A stretch of 64,000 nucleotides of DNA from DAOUEO01 sp963763495 (GTDB lineage Bacteria; Chloroflexota; Dehalococcoidia; DSTF01; JALHUB01), in contig CAVXOY010000018.1 in assembly GCA_963763495.1 (NCBI GenBank), forward strand, positions 186,001-250,000. The letters are read 5' to 3'. The notes under the pieces were generated by a model, which saw only the letters and a program-made list of their open reading frames with translations, searched no databases and was not told where the DNA came from. The position numbers and the translations under genes are program-made. Numbering within the stretch: the stretch's first letter is position 1; every line of letters begins with the position of its first letter. Below are positions 18,396 through 28,435 of the stretch, one piece after another.

Positions 18396-19128
18396 ATGTC
18401 GCGGTCCCGTCTGCTGCGCTCGTCGATTCCTGCACTACTGATAGTAGGCGCCTTTGTTCTCCCCGCCCTCTTCCTACTCGGGTTGCAGGGATTGGGAGAG
18501 TTCACCGTCGGCTGCGCAGGCCGGCGCTTCTCCCGCTGACGCCCGCTGGGACGTGAAGGAAGACCAGGGCGACGTCTTCCGGCTTCACGCTGCCCTCGCG
18601 ACCGAAGATGCCCGGTTGCATCCCTCACCCACGCCCACGCCGGAGCCTACGCCAACGCCTGAGCCCGCTCCCGAAGAGGTTGCTCTCGCTGAGCTGCCCT
18701 ATGCCGTCCCGCCGCCCGGCGTCGCCTACGGCCCGGAGGAGCGCTGGATCGCCGTCAGCGTTACGACGCAGCGGGCCTACGCCTTCATCGGCGGCAAGGC
18801 GGCGCACGTCGCCCTCGTGACGACCGGCGCGCCCGGCTTCGAGACACCCTTGGGCGATTTCCGCATCAACTACCGCGTGGAAAAAGAGACGATGGACTCG
18901 GAGACCGTCGGCATCCCCCGTGACGATCCCGATGGCTACTACTTGGAGGATGTCCATTTCTCCCAGTACTTCTATCCGGAGGTAGCGCTCCACTCCAACT
19001 ACTGGCGGCCCATCAGCTACTTCGGCAACGTCGCCTCCAGCCACGGCTGCGTGGGAATGCTCTACAACGATGCTAGCTTCTTCTGGGAGTTCGCGACGTA
19101 CGGGACCCGCGTCGTCGTCTACCAGTGA
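18396..19128 (+). CDS. L,D-transpeptidase (YkuD domain), signal-anchored, one frame break
   Basis: About 243 aa after correction. ATG 18396 opens a signal/anchor, MSRSRLLRSSIPALLIVGAF, then a hydrophobic LPALFLLGLQGLG. The phase changes by one base between about 18500 and 18535, before a Pro/Thr-rich stalk (PTPTPEPTPTPEP). The catalytic domain has WIAVSVTTQRAYAFIGGK, TPLGDFRIN, HSNYWRP and SSHGCVGM, with the nucleophilic cysteine of the HxxxxxxSHGC motif. These enzymes form 3-3 peptidoglycan cross-links or attach proteins outside the membrane. The stalk suggests periplasm/wall placement. Confidence 0.87.
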
Positions 19129-19146
19129 CGGTCCCATTATCCGAGT

Positions 19147-19178
19147 GCGGTAGGGTCGGGACTCGTGCCTAGACCGCG
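19147..19178. repeat. Dispersed GTAGGGTCGGG palindrome, copy 2 (degenerate)
   Basis: GCGGTAGGGTCGGGACTCG followed by an imperfect right arm (CCTAGACCGCG). It shares its left arm exactly with copies at 7819 and 60476 and lies in the gap between the L,D-transpeptidase and nadC. Confidence 0.5.
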
Positions 19179-19240
19179 CCTTCGATGCCCGGCCGCAGGC
19201 GGAGACTGATGGCCGAGGCTGGAAAGCCTTTCGCATTCAG

Positions 19241-20119
19241 CTACGTCGACAAGGGCTGCAATTCCAGGCTGATGTCCAGGGCGGGCGCCGAGTGCGTCAG
19301 CGCCCCCACCGATATGTAGTCCACCCCCGTCTCCGCGACGGCTCGTACGGTCTCCAGCGTGATCCCTCCCGATGCCTCGGTCAGGGCGCGTCCGCGTGCC
19401 ATCTCCACCACCTGCCGCATCTCTTCCAGCCCCATGTTGTCGAGGAGGAGGATGTCGGCGCCCGCCGCCAGCGACTCCTTCGCCTCTTCGACCGACGTCA
19501 CCTCGACTTCGATGCGCAGCCCTTGGCGCGCCTTCGCTCGCAGTTGGCGGATCGCATCTCCAATGTCGATGCCCTGAGCGCGCATTGCCTGCCAGTGGTT
19601 GTCCTTCACCAGGATGCCGTCGGCGAGATTGTAGCGATGGTTCTGCCCGCCCCCCATGCGCACGGCGTATCGCTCCAGAGGACGCAGGCCGGGCGTCGTC
19701 TTCCGCGTGTCGAGGATGCGCGTGGGTAGCCCTGCGACTGCGTCCACGAGGCGCGCCGTCGCCGTAGCGATGCCGGATAGCCGTTGCAGGAAGTTGAGCG
19801 CCACCCGCTCGCCGTTCAGAATGGACGCTACCCGTCCCTCGACCTCTGCCAGAGTGTCCCCTGCGGTCACCCGCGCCCCATCGGATACCCGCGGCTGGAA
19901 GCTGAGTGAGGGGTCAGCGGCACCGAAAACAGCGGCGGCAACAGGCAGACCTGCGACGACCCCCGCCTCCTTAGCGATTATCACCGCGCTTCCCGTCAGA
20001 TCGGGAGGTACGAGGGCGTCGGTTGTGATGTCATCTCCGGCGCCGTCCTCTATCAGAGCCACCTCGACGATGCGGCGCAGGTATTCGTCATCCAATTGCG
20101 TCTGCATATCTCTAGCCAT
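19241..20119 (-). CDS. nadC: Nicotinate-nucleotide pyrophosphorylase (quinolinate phosphoribosyltransferase)
   Basis: 292 aa. It forms NaMN from quinolinate and PRPP. ALIEDGAGDDITTDALVPPD near residue 20, NFLQRLSGIATATARLV near 110, DTRKTTPGLRPLERYAVRMG near 137, NHRYNLADGILVKDNH near 159, and LLLDNM near 224 are diagnostic. The start overlaps nadB by 8 bases. Last gene of nadA-nadB-nadC. Complete and unbroken. Confidence 0.97.
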   Translation of the reverse strand: MARDMQTQLDDEYLRRIVEVALIEDGAGDDITTDALVPPDLTGSAVIIAKEAGVVAGLPVAAAVFGAADPSLSFQPRVSDGARVTAGDTLAEVEGRVASILNGERVALNFLQRLSGIATATARLVDAVAGLPTRILDTRKTTPGLRPLERYAVRMGGGQNHRYNLADGILVKDNHWQAMRAQGIDIGDAIRQLRAKARQGLRIEVEVTSVEEAKESLAAGADILLLDNMGLEEMRQVVEMARGRALTEASGGITLETVRAVAETGVDYISVGALTHSAPALDISLELQPLST

Positions 20120-21663
20120 CTTTGCGAAACACGATGTGGCGGCGCCACGACTCGCTTGGCTTCGGGAAGTCCGTGCGATAGTGGGCGCCCCGGCTCTCCT
20201 CTCGCATCAGCGCCGCCTCCGTGACCAGCCGGCCCGCCAGCAGCAAGTTGCCTAGTTCGTGAGATGGCCGGTCGGACGGAGACCCCAGCGACGCTTCCCA
20301 GGCAGCCAGCGTCGCCCGCGCCCGCGACAGCGACTCCCCGCTGCGAATGATACCGACCTCGTCCCACATCAGACCCTGTAGCCGCGACCTGTCCAGCGGC
20401 GGCGCCTCCCGGCTTTGCGGTGTGGGCAGGCTCGCCTCGACGTTCGGCAGGGCGGTCGCTTGGGAGGGCAACGGGTCCGGCCCTTCGCCGTTCACTGTCC
20501 GCTCGATGGCCCGCTTGGTGAAGACGACCGTCTCCAGTAGGGAGTTGCTGGCCAGCCGGTTCGCCCCGTGGACACCCGTGCAGGCGACCTCGCCGCAGGC
20601 ATAGAGACCGCGCAGGTTCGTCTCGCCCCAGGTATTGGTGCGCACGCCGCCCATCATGTAGTGGGCCGCCGGCGACACCGGTATCGGCTCTTTAGTGATG
20701 TCCAGGCCGTGGTCGAGGCAGAAGCGGTAGATCTGGGGGAATCGCGAGCTCACCTGCTGCGGCGGCAGGTTGGTCACGTCCAAGAACACGTGATCGCTGC
20801 CCTCCATCGTCATCTGCTCCAGGATCGCCCGCGCCACGACGTCACGCGGCGCCAGGTCCCCTTGCGGGTGATAGTCGGCCATGAAGGCTCGCCCCTCGGT
20901 GTTGCGCAACATCCCTCCTTCGCCGCGGACGGCCTCCGAGATGAGGAACACCGGCGCGCCCGGCATTCGCAGGGCCGTCGGGTGGAATTGGATAAACTCC
21001 ATGTCCATGATCTCGGCGCCGGCTCGGTAAGCCAGGGCGACGCCGTCGGCCGTGGCCACATCCGGGTTCGTGCTCACCTTGTAGAGATGGCCGCAGCCGC
21101 CTGTCGCTAGGATAAGGGAGCGACAGGCAAACTCGGTGCGCTTGTGGGTGCGGGAGTCCAGCGCCCTAACCCCCCGGACAGAGCCGCCCTCTACCAGCAT
21201 TTCCTCTGCCAGACAGTATTCCCGGATCGTTATTCGCGACATCTGGGCGAGGCGGCTGAGCGATAGCTCGATGTGGGCGCCGGTGGAGTCGCCGCCGGCA
21301 TGAAGGACGCGCGCCCGGCTGTGAGCCCCTTCGCGGGCCAGCATCACCTCGCCGTGGGCGCTATCGAAGGGCACGCCGAAGTGCGCCAGGTCGGCGATGC
21401 GGCTCGTCGCCTCCTCCGTCAGGATATGGGCTGCCTCCTCGTCTACCAGGCCGGCGCCGGCGGCAACAGTGTCTTTGAAATGAAGCTCCGGCGAGTCGTC
21501 TCGGCCCACGGGCGCGGCGATACCACCCTGGGCGTACTTCGTGTTGCACTCGTCGATGGAGCCCTTGGTGAGGATCAGAACGCTGCCGTGGTTGCGCGCG
21601 AGGAGGGCGGCGAAAAGTCCCGGCGATGCCGGAGCCGACGATGACATAGTCGTATTGAGGCAC
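20112..21663 (-). CDS. nadB: L-aspartate oxidase (one frame break near the N-terminus)
   Basis: FAD enzyme making iminoaspartate for quinolinate synthesis. GTG start (21661-21663): PQYDYVIVGSGIAG then FAALLARN, the dinucleotide-binding motif split by one extra base near 21618-21622; removing it gives the canonical GSGIAGLFAALLA. Further on: NTKYAQGGIAAP, HAGGDSTGAHIE, ATGGCGHLY, MEFIQFHPTAL, and CGEVACTGVHGANRLASNSL, all typical of NadB/fumarate reductase flavoproteins. About 516 residues after correction. Sits 46 bases after nadA. Confidence 0.95.
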
Positions 21664-21709
21664 GATTCCCTGTCCCCTCAGCGGGCGCCGTCCGGCGCGC
21701 AATAGCGGG

Positions 21710-22900
21710 CTACGTTATCGCCAGCATTCGTTCCAGCGCCAGCTTGGCCCAGCGGGCCGTCTCCGGCTCCACCTGCACCTGGTTCACCACCTCGCCTGCT
21801 ACTAAGCGCTCCAGCACCCAACAGAGATAGGCGGGGTGAATACGGTACATGCTGGAGCAGGGGCAGACCTCATGGTCGAGGCAGAAGACCGTCTTGTCGG
21901 GGTTCTCGCGGGCCAGCCGGCTTACCAGGTTGATCTCCGTACCCACGGCCCAGTGACTCCCGGCTGGAGCCCCAGATACGGTCTTGATTATGTATTCAGT
22001 GGAGCCGTAGCAGTCCGCCTCCCGGATCACATCCAGCGCGCACTCTGGGTGGACGACCACCTTCACATCGGGGAATCTCGCCCGCGCCTGCCGCACCTGC
22101 TCCACCGTAAAGCGCTGGTGGACGCTGCAGTACCCCTTCCACAGGATGATCCGGCTCCGTTGCAGGTCTTCGAGCGTATTCCCGCCCAGACTGCCGGGCC
22201 GCAGCGCGTAGTTCCACACCGGCATCTCGTCGAGAGGAATGCCCATGTCCAGACCCGTGATCCGGCCCAGGTGCTGGTCGGGGAAGAAGAGGACGCGCTT
22301 CTTGCGCTCCAGCGCCCAGCGCACGATTGCGGGGGCGTTGCTGGAGGTGCAGACGGCGCCGCCTCGCTCGCCGCAGAACGCTTTCAGCGAGGCGGCCGAG
22401 TTTATGTATGTCACCGGCAGCGTGTCATCGGCGAGGCCGGCGTCCGTCAGTTCCTGCCAGCAGGAGAGCACATCCCGTGGCGTCGCCATGTCCGCCATCG
22501 AGCAGCCCGCCGCCATGTTGGGGAGGATAACCTTCTGATGAGGGGCGCTGAGGATGTCGGCGCTCTCTGCCATGAAGTGAACGCCGCAGAAGACGATGTA
22601 CTCGGCATCCGGGTTGCGAGCCGCATATTGTGCCAGCTTGAAGGAGTCCCCGCGCACGTCGGCGAAGCGGATGATCTCCTCCCGCTGGTAGTGGTGCCCC
22701 GGTATGATCACCCGCTTGCCCAGCGTCGCCTTCGCTGCCGCGATCCGCTCGCTGAGTTCGGGCACCGTCAGCGAGCCGTATTCGGAAGGGATGTCCCGCT
22801 GCCAGAATGGCAACGACCGCTCCTCTTGCAGAGGGACCGTCGCCAGCGGGCGGCTATCTTCACAGAGGTCCACCGAGGGGGAGACAGCTTCCTTCACCAT
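21710..22900 (-). CDS. nadA: Quinolinate synthase
   Basis: 396 aa, the long NadA form. [4Fe-4S] enzyme that condenses iminoaspartate with DHAP. GHHYQREEIIRFADVRGDSF near residue 70, ANMAAGCSMADMA near 130 (cluster Cys), VHPECALDV near 285 (Cys) and CPCSSMYRIHP near 352 (Cys) supply the ligands. First gene of the NAD biosynthesis set, with a TTGACA -35 and an NrtR-type palindrome upstream. Complete. Confidence 0.97.
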   Translation of the reverse strand: MVKEAVSPSVDLCEDSRPLATVPLQEERSLPFWQRDIPSEYGSLTVPELSERIAAAKATLGKRVIIPGHHYQREEIIRFADVRGDSFKLAQYAARNPDAEYIVFCGVHFMAESADILSAPHQKVILPNMAAGCSMADMATPRDVLSCWQELTDAGLADDTLPVTYINSAASLKAFCGERGGAVCTSSNAPAIVRWALERKKRVLFFPDQHLGRITGLDMGIPLDEMPVWNYALRPGSLGGNTLEDLQRSRIILWKGYCSVHQRFTVEQVRQARARFPDVKVVVHPECALDVIREADCYGSTEYIIKTVSGAPAGSHWAVGTEINLVSRLARENPDKTVFCLDHEVCPCSSMYRIHPAYLCWVLERLVAGEVVNQVQVEPETARWAKLALERMLAIT

Positions 22901-22948
22901 CGATTCGACCTCCCAGGAGGGCAGTACCGCTGCACTCCAAGCCTGGAT

Positions 22949-22971
22949 GTTAGTGTTATGTGTACACTAAC
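22949..22971. promoter_or_regulatory. NrtR-type operator before nadA
   Basis: A perfect inverted repeat GTTAGTGT-N7-ACACTAAC. It overlaps the likely -10 of the nadA promoter and is directly downstream of the nrtR gene. Its half-sites (TTAGTG/CACTAA with GTGTAC core) resemble NrtR sites described for NAD genes. A repressor here would control nadABC. Confidence 0.7.
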
Positions 22972-22997
22972 TTACCACAGCTTAGTCTGTTTGTCAA
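22969..22997 (-). promoter_or_regulatory. nadABC promoter
   Basis: Minus-strand TTGACA (22992-22997), a 17-base spacer, TAAGTT (22969-22974). The -10 is weak and overlaps the palindrome at 22949-22971, as expected for a repressed promoter. Confidence 0.5.
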
Positions 22998-23052
22998 TAG
23001 CAGGAGCGCAGGGAATTGAGGCTGGAAGCCGTGCAAGTCTGGTCGCTGGGCG

Positions 23053-23755
23053 CTAGATGATCTGCGGCTGCCGGGAAGAGAACGTATAGAGCTTGGCCGG
23101 CCGGTGCGCCCCGAAGAGTACCGTCTTCTCCGTCGGCTTGACGATGCCCAGCGCCAGGACGCGCTTTCGGAAGTTGCGCTTGTCCAGCTTCTTTCCCGCA
23201 ATCGACTCGTACACCGTCTGAAGCTGGCTCATCGTGAAGTAGGGCGGCAGAAGGCTGTAGGCGACGTTTGTGTACTCCAGTTTGTAGCGTAGCCGGCGCA
23301 GGGCGTAGTCGAGCACGTCCTTGTTGTTGAAGGCGAGTTCCAGTTTGCCTGCCGGAGATGCAGGCAGTTCATCTATCGAAAACCAGGCCGTCGGCCAGTC
23401 CTCTCGCTCCGGCAGGCTGACGCTGTCGTAGTTCACCAGAGCGAAGTAGCCGATTGCCACCGCTCCGGCCGGCGTGGTCTTGTCCAGGTCGCCGAACGTA
23501 TAGAGCTGCTCCAAGTAGACGTCGCGGACTCCCGTCTCCTCGACCAGTTTGCGCGCCGCCGCCTCGTCCAGTGTCTCGTCCGTGCCCAGGCGTCCGCCCG
23601 GTATCGCCCACCACCCCTTGAACGGCTCGCCGCCGCGCCGGATGAGGAGGACCTTCAGGCCCTGCTCGTGCACCGTGAAGATCACGACGAAGACCGCTAC
23701 AGTAGGCTGGTGGGCGTCCGCACGCTTGTTGGAGGCTGTCTTCCCTGTCACGTCT

Positions 23756-23769
<14 letters not shown>
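23053..23769 (-). CDS. nrtR: NrtR-type transcriptional regulator (Nudix + winged helix)
   Basis: 238 aa. An N-terminal Nudix domain (about 25-155: VFVVIFTVHEQGLKVLLIRR, PGGRLGTDETLDEAAARKLV, EETGV) is followed by a C-terminal winged-helix domain (about 160-235, ending SSRQPQII). The Nudix box has K where the catalytic first Glu of REUxEE should be, as in regulators that bind ADP-ribose-type ligands without efficient hydrolysis. NrtR represses NAD genes. The gene sits between miaB (14-base overlap) and nadABC, next to a matching operator, so autogenous pathway control is likely. Confidence 0.9.
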
Positions 23770-25055
<1,286 letters not shown>

Positions 25056-25071
25056 CTGAGTCCCCACCTCG

Positions 25072-25098
25072 AAAAAGAAGCCCCTACCTGAGAGGGGC
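25072..25098 (-). terminator. Intrinsic terminator between tRNA-Ser and miaB
   Basis: Minus strand: GCCCCT, 7-base loop, AGGGGC, then TTCTTTTT. It ends tRNA-Ser(GCT) transcripts. Because the T-tract abuts the miaB ribosome site, it could also set the level of read-through into miaB-nrtR. Confidence 0.75.
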
Positions 25099-25120
25099 AA
25101 ACATCTGTCCTCGGTCAAGA

Positions 25121-25212
25121 TGGCGGAGGGAATGGGATTCGAACCCATGACCCCGGTTTCCCAGGGTAACCGCTTAGCAGGCGGCCGCACTAGACCACTA
25201 TGCGATCCCTCC
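25121..25212 (-). tRNA. tRNA-Ser(GCT)
   Basis: 92 bases with encoded CCA. The acceptor stem GGAGGGA pairs with TCCCTCC. It has a D arm, a long variable arm of class II type, anticodon GCT (plus-strand agc at 25176-25178), and a T arm with GGGTTCGAATCCC. It is followed by an intrinsic terminator. Confidence 0.97.
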
Positions 25213-25444
25213 GCGAGACCCGATCTTAACACGGGTAGAGGGCGCTTTCAAGGCCGCTGAATCGGTGTGGCGCAGGTCAGAAGTCTCGCCCGATGTGCGG
25301 CGGTGGACGTTTATCGGCTAGAGCGCGTCGGGTGTTCCCACCCGCCTGCCTGCCGGCAGCGCCCGCCCGGCGTCCACCGGCAAGAGGAGCGACCCCTATC
25401 GCCTTTCCTCGATCTGGACGGTGGGTGCGCCGTCAGCCGGCGGC

Positions 25445-25811
25445 TCAGGCTGTGACTATGTCCAGCTTGGCTATCTTGTCGTCGTCGGCGAAGGCGCAGG
25501 TGATAGTGACCGCCACCTGCTTCTTCAGCAGCTTGGCGACGATGCCGAGCAGCCCGGGAGGCGCCTTGCCGGCCAGCACCACCGTCCCGTCCGCCTCTTC
25601 GCGGGGAGCCGGCCAACCGACCCGTCTCCAGGCCGCGCCCGCTCTCCGACGCCATGCGCAGTGCCGCCTCGACGCCGCCCCTCCCCTCGATGGGGCCGAT
25701 CCCCGGCACCGTCAGCACCACGTTCTCCGCGAGAATTGCCGCCGTTTCCCCAAACTGCTTGGCCCGCACCAGGCTGATGAACTGCTCCGCGACCTCTGTC
25801 CGCTTGCTCAC
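25445..25811 (-). CDS. SnoaL/NTF2-like small protein (one frame break)
   Basis: About 121 aa after removing one extra base near 25605. GTG start. Visible features: EVAEQFISLVRAKQFGETAA, LAENVVLTVPGIGPIEGRG, then in the shifted phase PREEADGTVVLAGKAPPGLL and VTITCAFADDDKIAKLDIV. The layout of a first helix, a strand, a pocket and a closing sheet (ending 'kiakldI') is typical of the NTF2-like cone fold. No catalytic function can be assigned. It sits 22 bases upstream of the 3' end of sucD on the same strand. Confidence 0.6.
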
Positions 25812-25833
25812 AGTTGGCTCCTTCCTCGACTAC

Positions 25834-26709
25834 CTAGATGCCCAAGAGGACGTGTTGCATCGTGACGCCGATCTCGGCCGGGCTCTCACAGATCGTCGCG
25901 CCTGCCGCTGCCAGCGCATCCTTCTTCGCCTGCGCCGTCCCCGCGTTCCCGGCGATGATCGCTCCGGCGTGCCCCATGCGACGCCCCGGCGGCGCCGTGC
26001 TGCCGGCGATGAACGCGACGACCGGCTTCGTCATCTTCGCCTTGACGAACTCCGCCGCCTCCTGCTCCTGGCTGCCGCCGATCTCGCCGACGAGCACGAC
26101 CGCTGCCGTATCCGGATCGGCCTCGAACAGCTCCAGCACCTCCCGCAGGCTCATGCCGATGATAGGGTCGCCTCCCGCGCCGACGCAGGTCGACTGGCCG
26201 ATCCCCAGGCGCGTGAGCTGATCGACTGCCTCGTAGACCAGCGTCCCGCTGCGCGACACGACGCCGACCCTCCCCGGCGAGAAGACGTCTCCCGGCATGA
26301 TCCCGACCTTGCACTGGCCGGGCGTGATCACCCCGGGGCAGTTCGGCCCGACCATGCGGACGCCGCTGCCCGCGAGCTGGCGCTTCACCATCACCATGTC
26401 CTGGGTAGGGATGCCCTCGGTGATGCAGACGATGAGCGGTATTCCGGCGTCCTTCGCTTCGAGCACCGCGTCGGCCGCGCCCGCCGCCGGCACGAAGATG
26501 AGGCTGCAGTCGGCGCCTGTCGATTCCACTGCCTGCCGGACGGTGTTGAAGACCGGCACCCCTTCCACCGTCTCGCCGCCGCGCCCGGGCGTGACCCCTG
26601 CCACCACCTTCGTCCCGTACTCGATGCAGCGACGGGCCTGGAAGCTGCCTTCGCGGCCCGTGATCCCCTGGACGACGACGCGTGTGCTGGAATCGACGAG
26701 AATGCTCAA
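25834..26709 (-). CDS. sucD: Succinate-CoA ligase subunit alpha
   Basis: 291 aa from TTG 26707-26709, just after the stop of the GNAT gene (4 bases between). A longer reading frame would run into that gene. SILVDSSTRVVVQGITGREG starts the CoA-binding Rossmann domain; VRQAVESTGADCSLIFVPAA, NCPGVITPG near 122, GVVSRSGTLVYEA, and GRRMGHAGAIIAGNAGTA with the phosphohistidine (MGHAGA) are diagnostic. It forms ATP/GTP and succinate from succinyl-CoA with SucC. Complete. Confidence 0.96.
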   Translation of the reverse strand: MSILVDSSTRVVVQGITGREGSFQARRCIEYGTKVVAGVTPGRGGETVEGVPVFNTVRQAVESTGADCSLIFVPAAGAADAVLEAKDAGIPLIVCITEGIPTQDMVMVKRQLAGSGVRMVGPNCPGVITPGQCKVGIMPGDVFSPGRVGVVSRSGTLVYEAVDQLTRLGIGQSTCVGAGGDPIIGMSLREVLELFEADPDTAAVVLVGEIGGSQEQEAAEFVKAKMTKPVVAFIAGSTAPPGRRMGHAGAIIAGNAGTAQAKKDALAAAGATICESPAEIGVTMQHVLLGI

Positions 26710-26713
26710 CTCG

Positions 26714-27193
26714 CTATCCTTCGAATATGTACCGGGGCCAGTCGTCGGGCACCGCAATAGCGCCGCAGCTCTTCTCGAAGAACTCCCGCGGCCCAGCCAG
26801 GCCTATGATCGCGTAGATGTACCCCATCTCCCGCATCGACCACAGGCACTTCAGGAGCAGCGCCGCCGCGATGCCGCGATTTCGATACGCCGGGTCCACC
26901 CCCGTGGGGCCGAACAGGCCGCGATAGGTGCACTCGTAGGCGGCGAAGCCGACGATCTTCGCCCCGTCCAGGGCGATGAACTCGGAGATGGGCTTGTTGG
27001 CGAAGGCGACGCTGGCCTCCTCTGCCCAGATAGCGAGGAACTGACTTGTTATGAACTCCCGCACCCAGGGTCCTTCCCACACCTTGGGCCGGCGGACCAC
27101 GATCCCCTGCTCCTTCATGCGCTCCAGATGCGGCTCAACCGGCGGGAGCGCCAGCAGCGGCACGAGCATGTCTATCGAGGGACGTGGCTCCAA
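26714..27193 (-). CDS. GNAT family N-acetyltransferase, between sucC and sucD
   Basis: 159 aa. The TTG start (27191-27193) is chosen for the perfect AGGAGG 6 bases upstream, right after the sucC stop. The GNAT fold is visible from about residue 45: FLAIWAEEASVAFANKPISE, VGFAAYECTYRGLFGPTGVD, then the acetyl-CoA loop PAYRNRGIAAALLLKCLWSM (R-x-x-G-x-A) and a final strand YIYAIIGLAGP. Between the two subunit genes of succinyl-CoA synthetase it is translationally coupled to both. A role in acetylating that enzyme is only a context-based guess. Confidence 0.85.
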   Translation of the reverse strand: MEPRPSIDMLVPLLALPPVEPHLERMKEQGIVVRRPKVWEGPWVREFITSQFLAIWAEEASVAFANKPISEFIALDGAKIVGFAAYECTYRGLFGPTGVDPAYRNRGIAAALLLKCLWSMREMGYIYAIIGLAGPREFFEKSCGAIAVPDDWPRYIFEG

Positions 27194-27206
27194 TTCAGTC
27201 CTCCTG

Positions 27207-28370
27207 TCAGTTGGCGGCCGCAACCGCCTTCTTCGCGGCCTCAGCGAGATCGATGGCGCGGATCAGGGGGAAGTCGATGTCTGCCAAGATGCGCTCCCCC
27301 TCCGCGACGTTCGTCCCCGCCAGACGCACGACGACCGGCACGTCGATCTTCATCTGCTTGTGCGCCTCCACGATCCCCTGGGCGATGATGTCGACGCGGG
27401 CCATCCCCCCGAAGATGTTGATGAGGATCGCCTTCACCTCCGGGTCGGTGGTCAGTATCTGGAACGCGTTGACCACGCGGGCGACGTCGTTCACCGTGCC
27501 GATGTCGAGGAAGTTGGCCGGGTCGCCGCCCGACCAGCTTGATCGCGTCCATCGTCGCCATCGCCAGGCCGGCGCCGTTCACCACGCAGCCGATGTTGCC
27601 GGTCAGCTTGACATAATTGTTGATGCCCAGCTCCTGCGCCTGCACCTCCAGCGGGTCCTCCTCGTCGCGGTCGCGCAGCTCGGCGATATCGGGGTGACGG
27701 AAGAGGGCGTTGTCGTCGAAGCTCATCTTGGCGTCGAGGGCCAGCAAGCGAGCGCCGTCTGGTCACGACCAGAGGGTTGATTTCGGCAAGCGAGCACTCC
27801 TTGGCGGCGAACGCCTTGTAGAGCGACGACATCACCTGCGTCGGCCGGTCGCAGCAGGTCGCCCGTCAGGTCGAGGGCGAAGGCGAGCTGTCGCGCCTGA
27901 TAGGGCATGCAGTCCGGAGGCGGGGTCGATTGCGACCTTGTGGATCAGCTCCGGCGACCTCGCCGCCACCTCCTCGATCTCCATGCCGCCGGCGCTGCTC
28001 GCCATCATGACGGGGCGGGCGCTGCCGCTGTCGATGACGACGCCCAGGTACAGCTCCCGCTGCGGCTCGACCTGCTCCTCGACCAGCACCGTCTTCACCC
28101 GGCGACCGTCGGGCCCTGTCTGCGGCGTCACCAGCGTCATGCCGATGATCGAGCCGCTGCCTCTTCCGCCTGCTGCGGCGTATCGGCGAGCTTGATGCCG
28201 CCGCCCTTGCCGCGTCCTCCGGCGTGCATCTGCGCCTTGACGACGACCGGCACGCCCAGCTCGTCGGCGATGCGTCGCGCCTCGGCCGGGCTGTCCGTGG
28301 GGCGGCCCTTGGGCACGGGGACGCCGTACTCAGCGAGGATCTGCTTCGCCTGATACTCGTGGATCTTCAC
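27207..28370 (-). CDS. sucC: Succinate-CoA ligase subunit beta (five frame breaks)
   Basis: ATP-grasp subunit. GTG start, KIHEYQAKQILAEYGVPVPK, KAQMHAGGRGKGGGIKLA, then in other phases VLVEEQVEPQRELYLGVVID, SLYKAFAAKECSLAEINPLV, LDAKMSFDDNALFRHPDI, NIGCVVNGAGLAMATMDAIK, and INIFGGMARVDIIAQGIVEA; it ends AVAAAN. Breaks lie near 28155 (one base missing) and 27911, 27848, 27763 and 27532 (one base extra each); the net correction restores 387 codons, exactly family length. So sequence error is far likelier than decay. The first 69 bases are duplicated at 29911-29979. Confidence 0.93.
28301..28369. repeat. 69-bp direct repeat, copy A (5' end of sucC)
   Basis: Identical to 29911-29979 except for two substitutions. 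Copy A is the start of the working sucC gene. The pair bounds about 1.5 kb holding a TPR gene, an RNA candidate, an integrase remnant and a tRNA-like pseudogene. Confidence 0.9.
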
Positions 28371-28435
28371 GATGGGTCAACTATACGTCAGGACGTCCTA
28401 CTAAGAAAACGGTTCAATGGGCGCCCAAGAAACCG

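Noticed and set aside
21836..23056. 406-codon plus-strand frame opposite nadA
   Set aside because: Antisense shadow of nadA and the intergenic operator; no domain or ribosome site.
25056..25232. N-terminal extension of miaB across the tRNA-Ser gene
   Set aside because: It translates a tRNA and terminator; the GTG with a ribosome site fits the family start.
27207..28370. Programmed frameshifting in sucC
   Set aside because: Five breaks at unrelated sites, mixed gain and loss of a base, and similar breaks in many genes point to sequence error.
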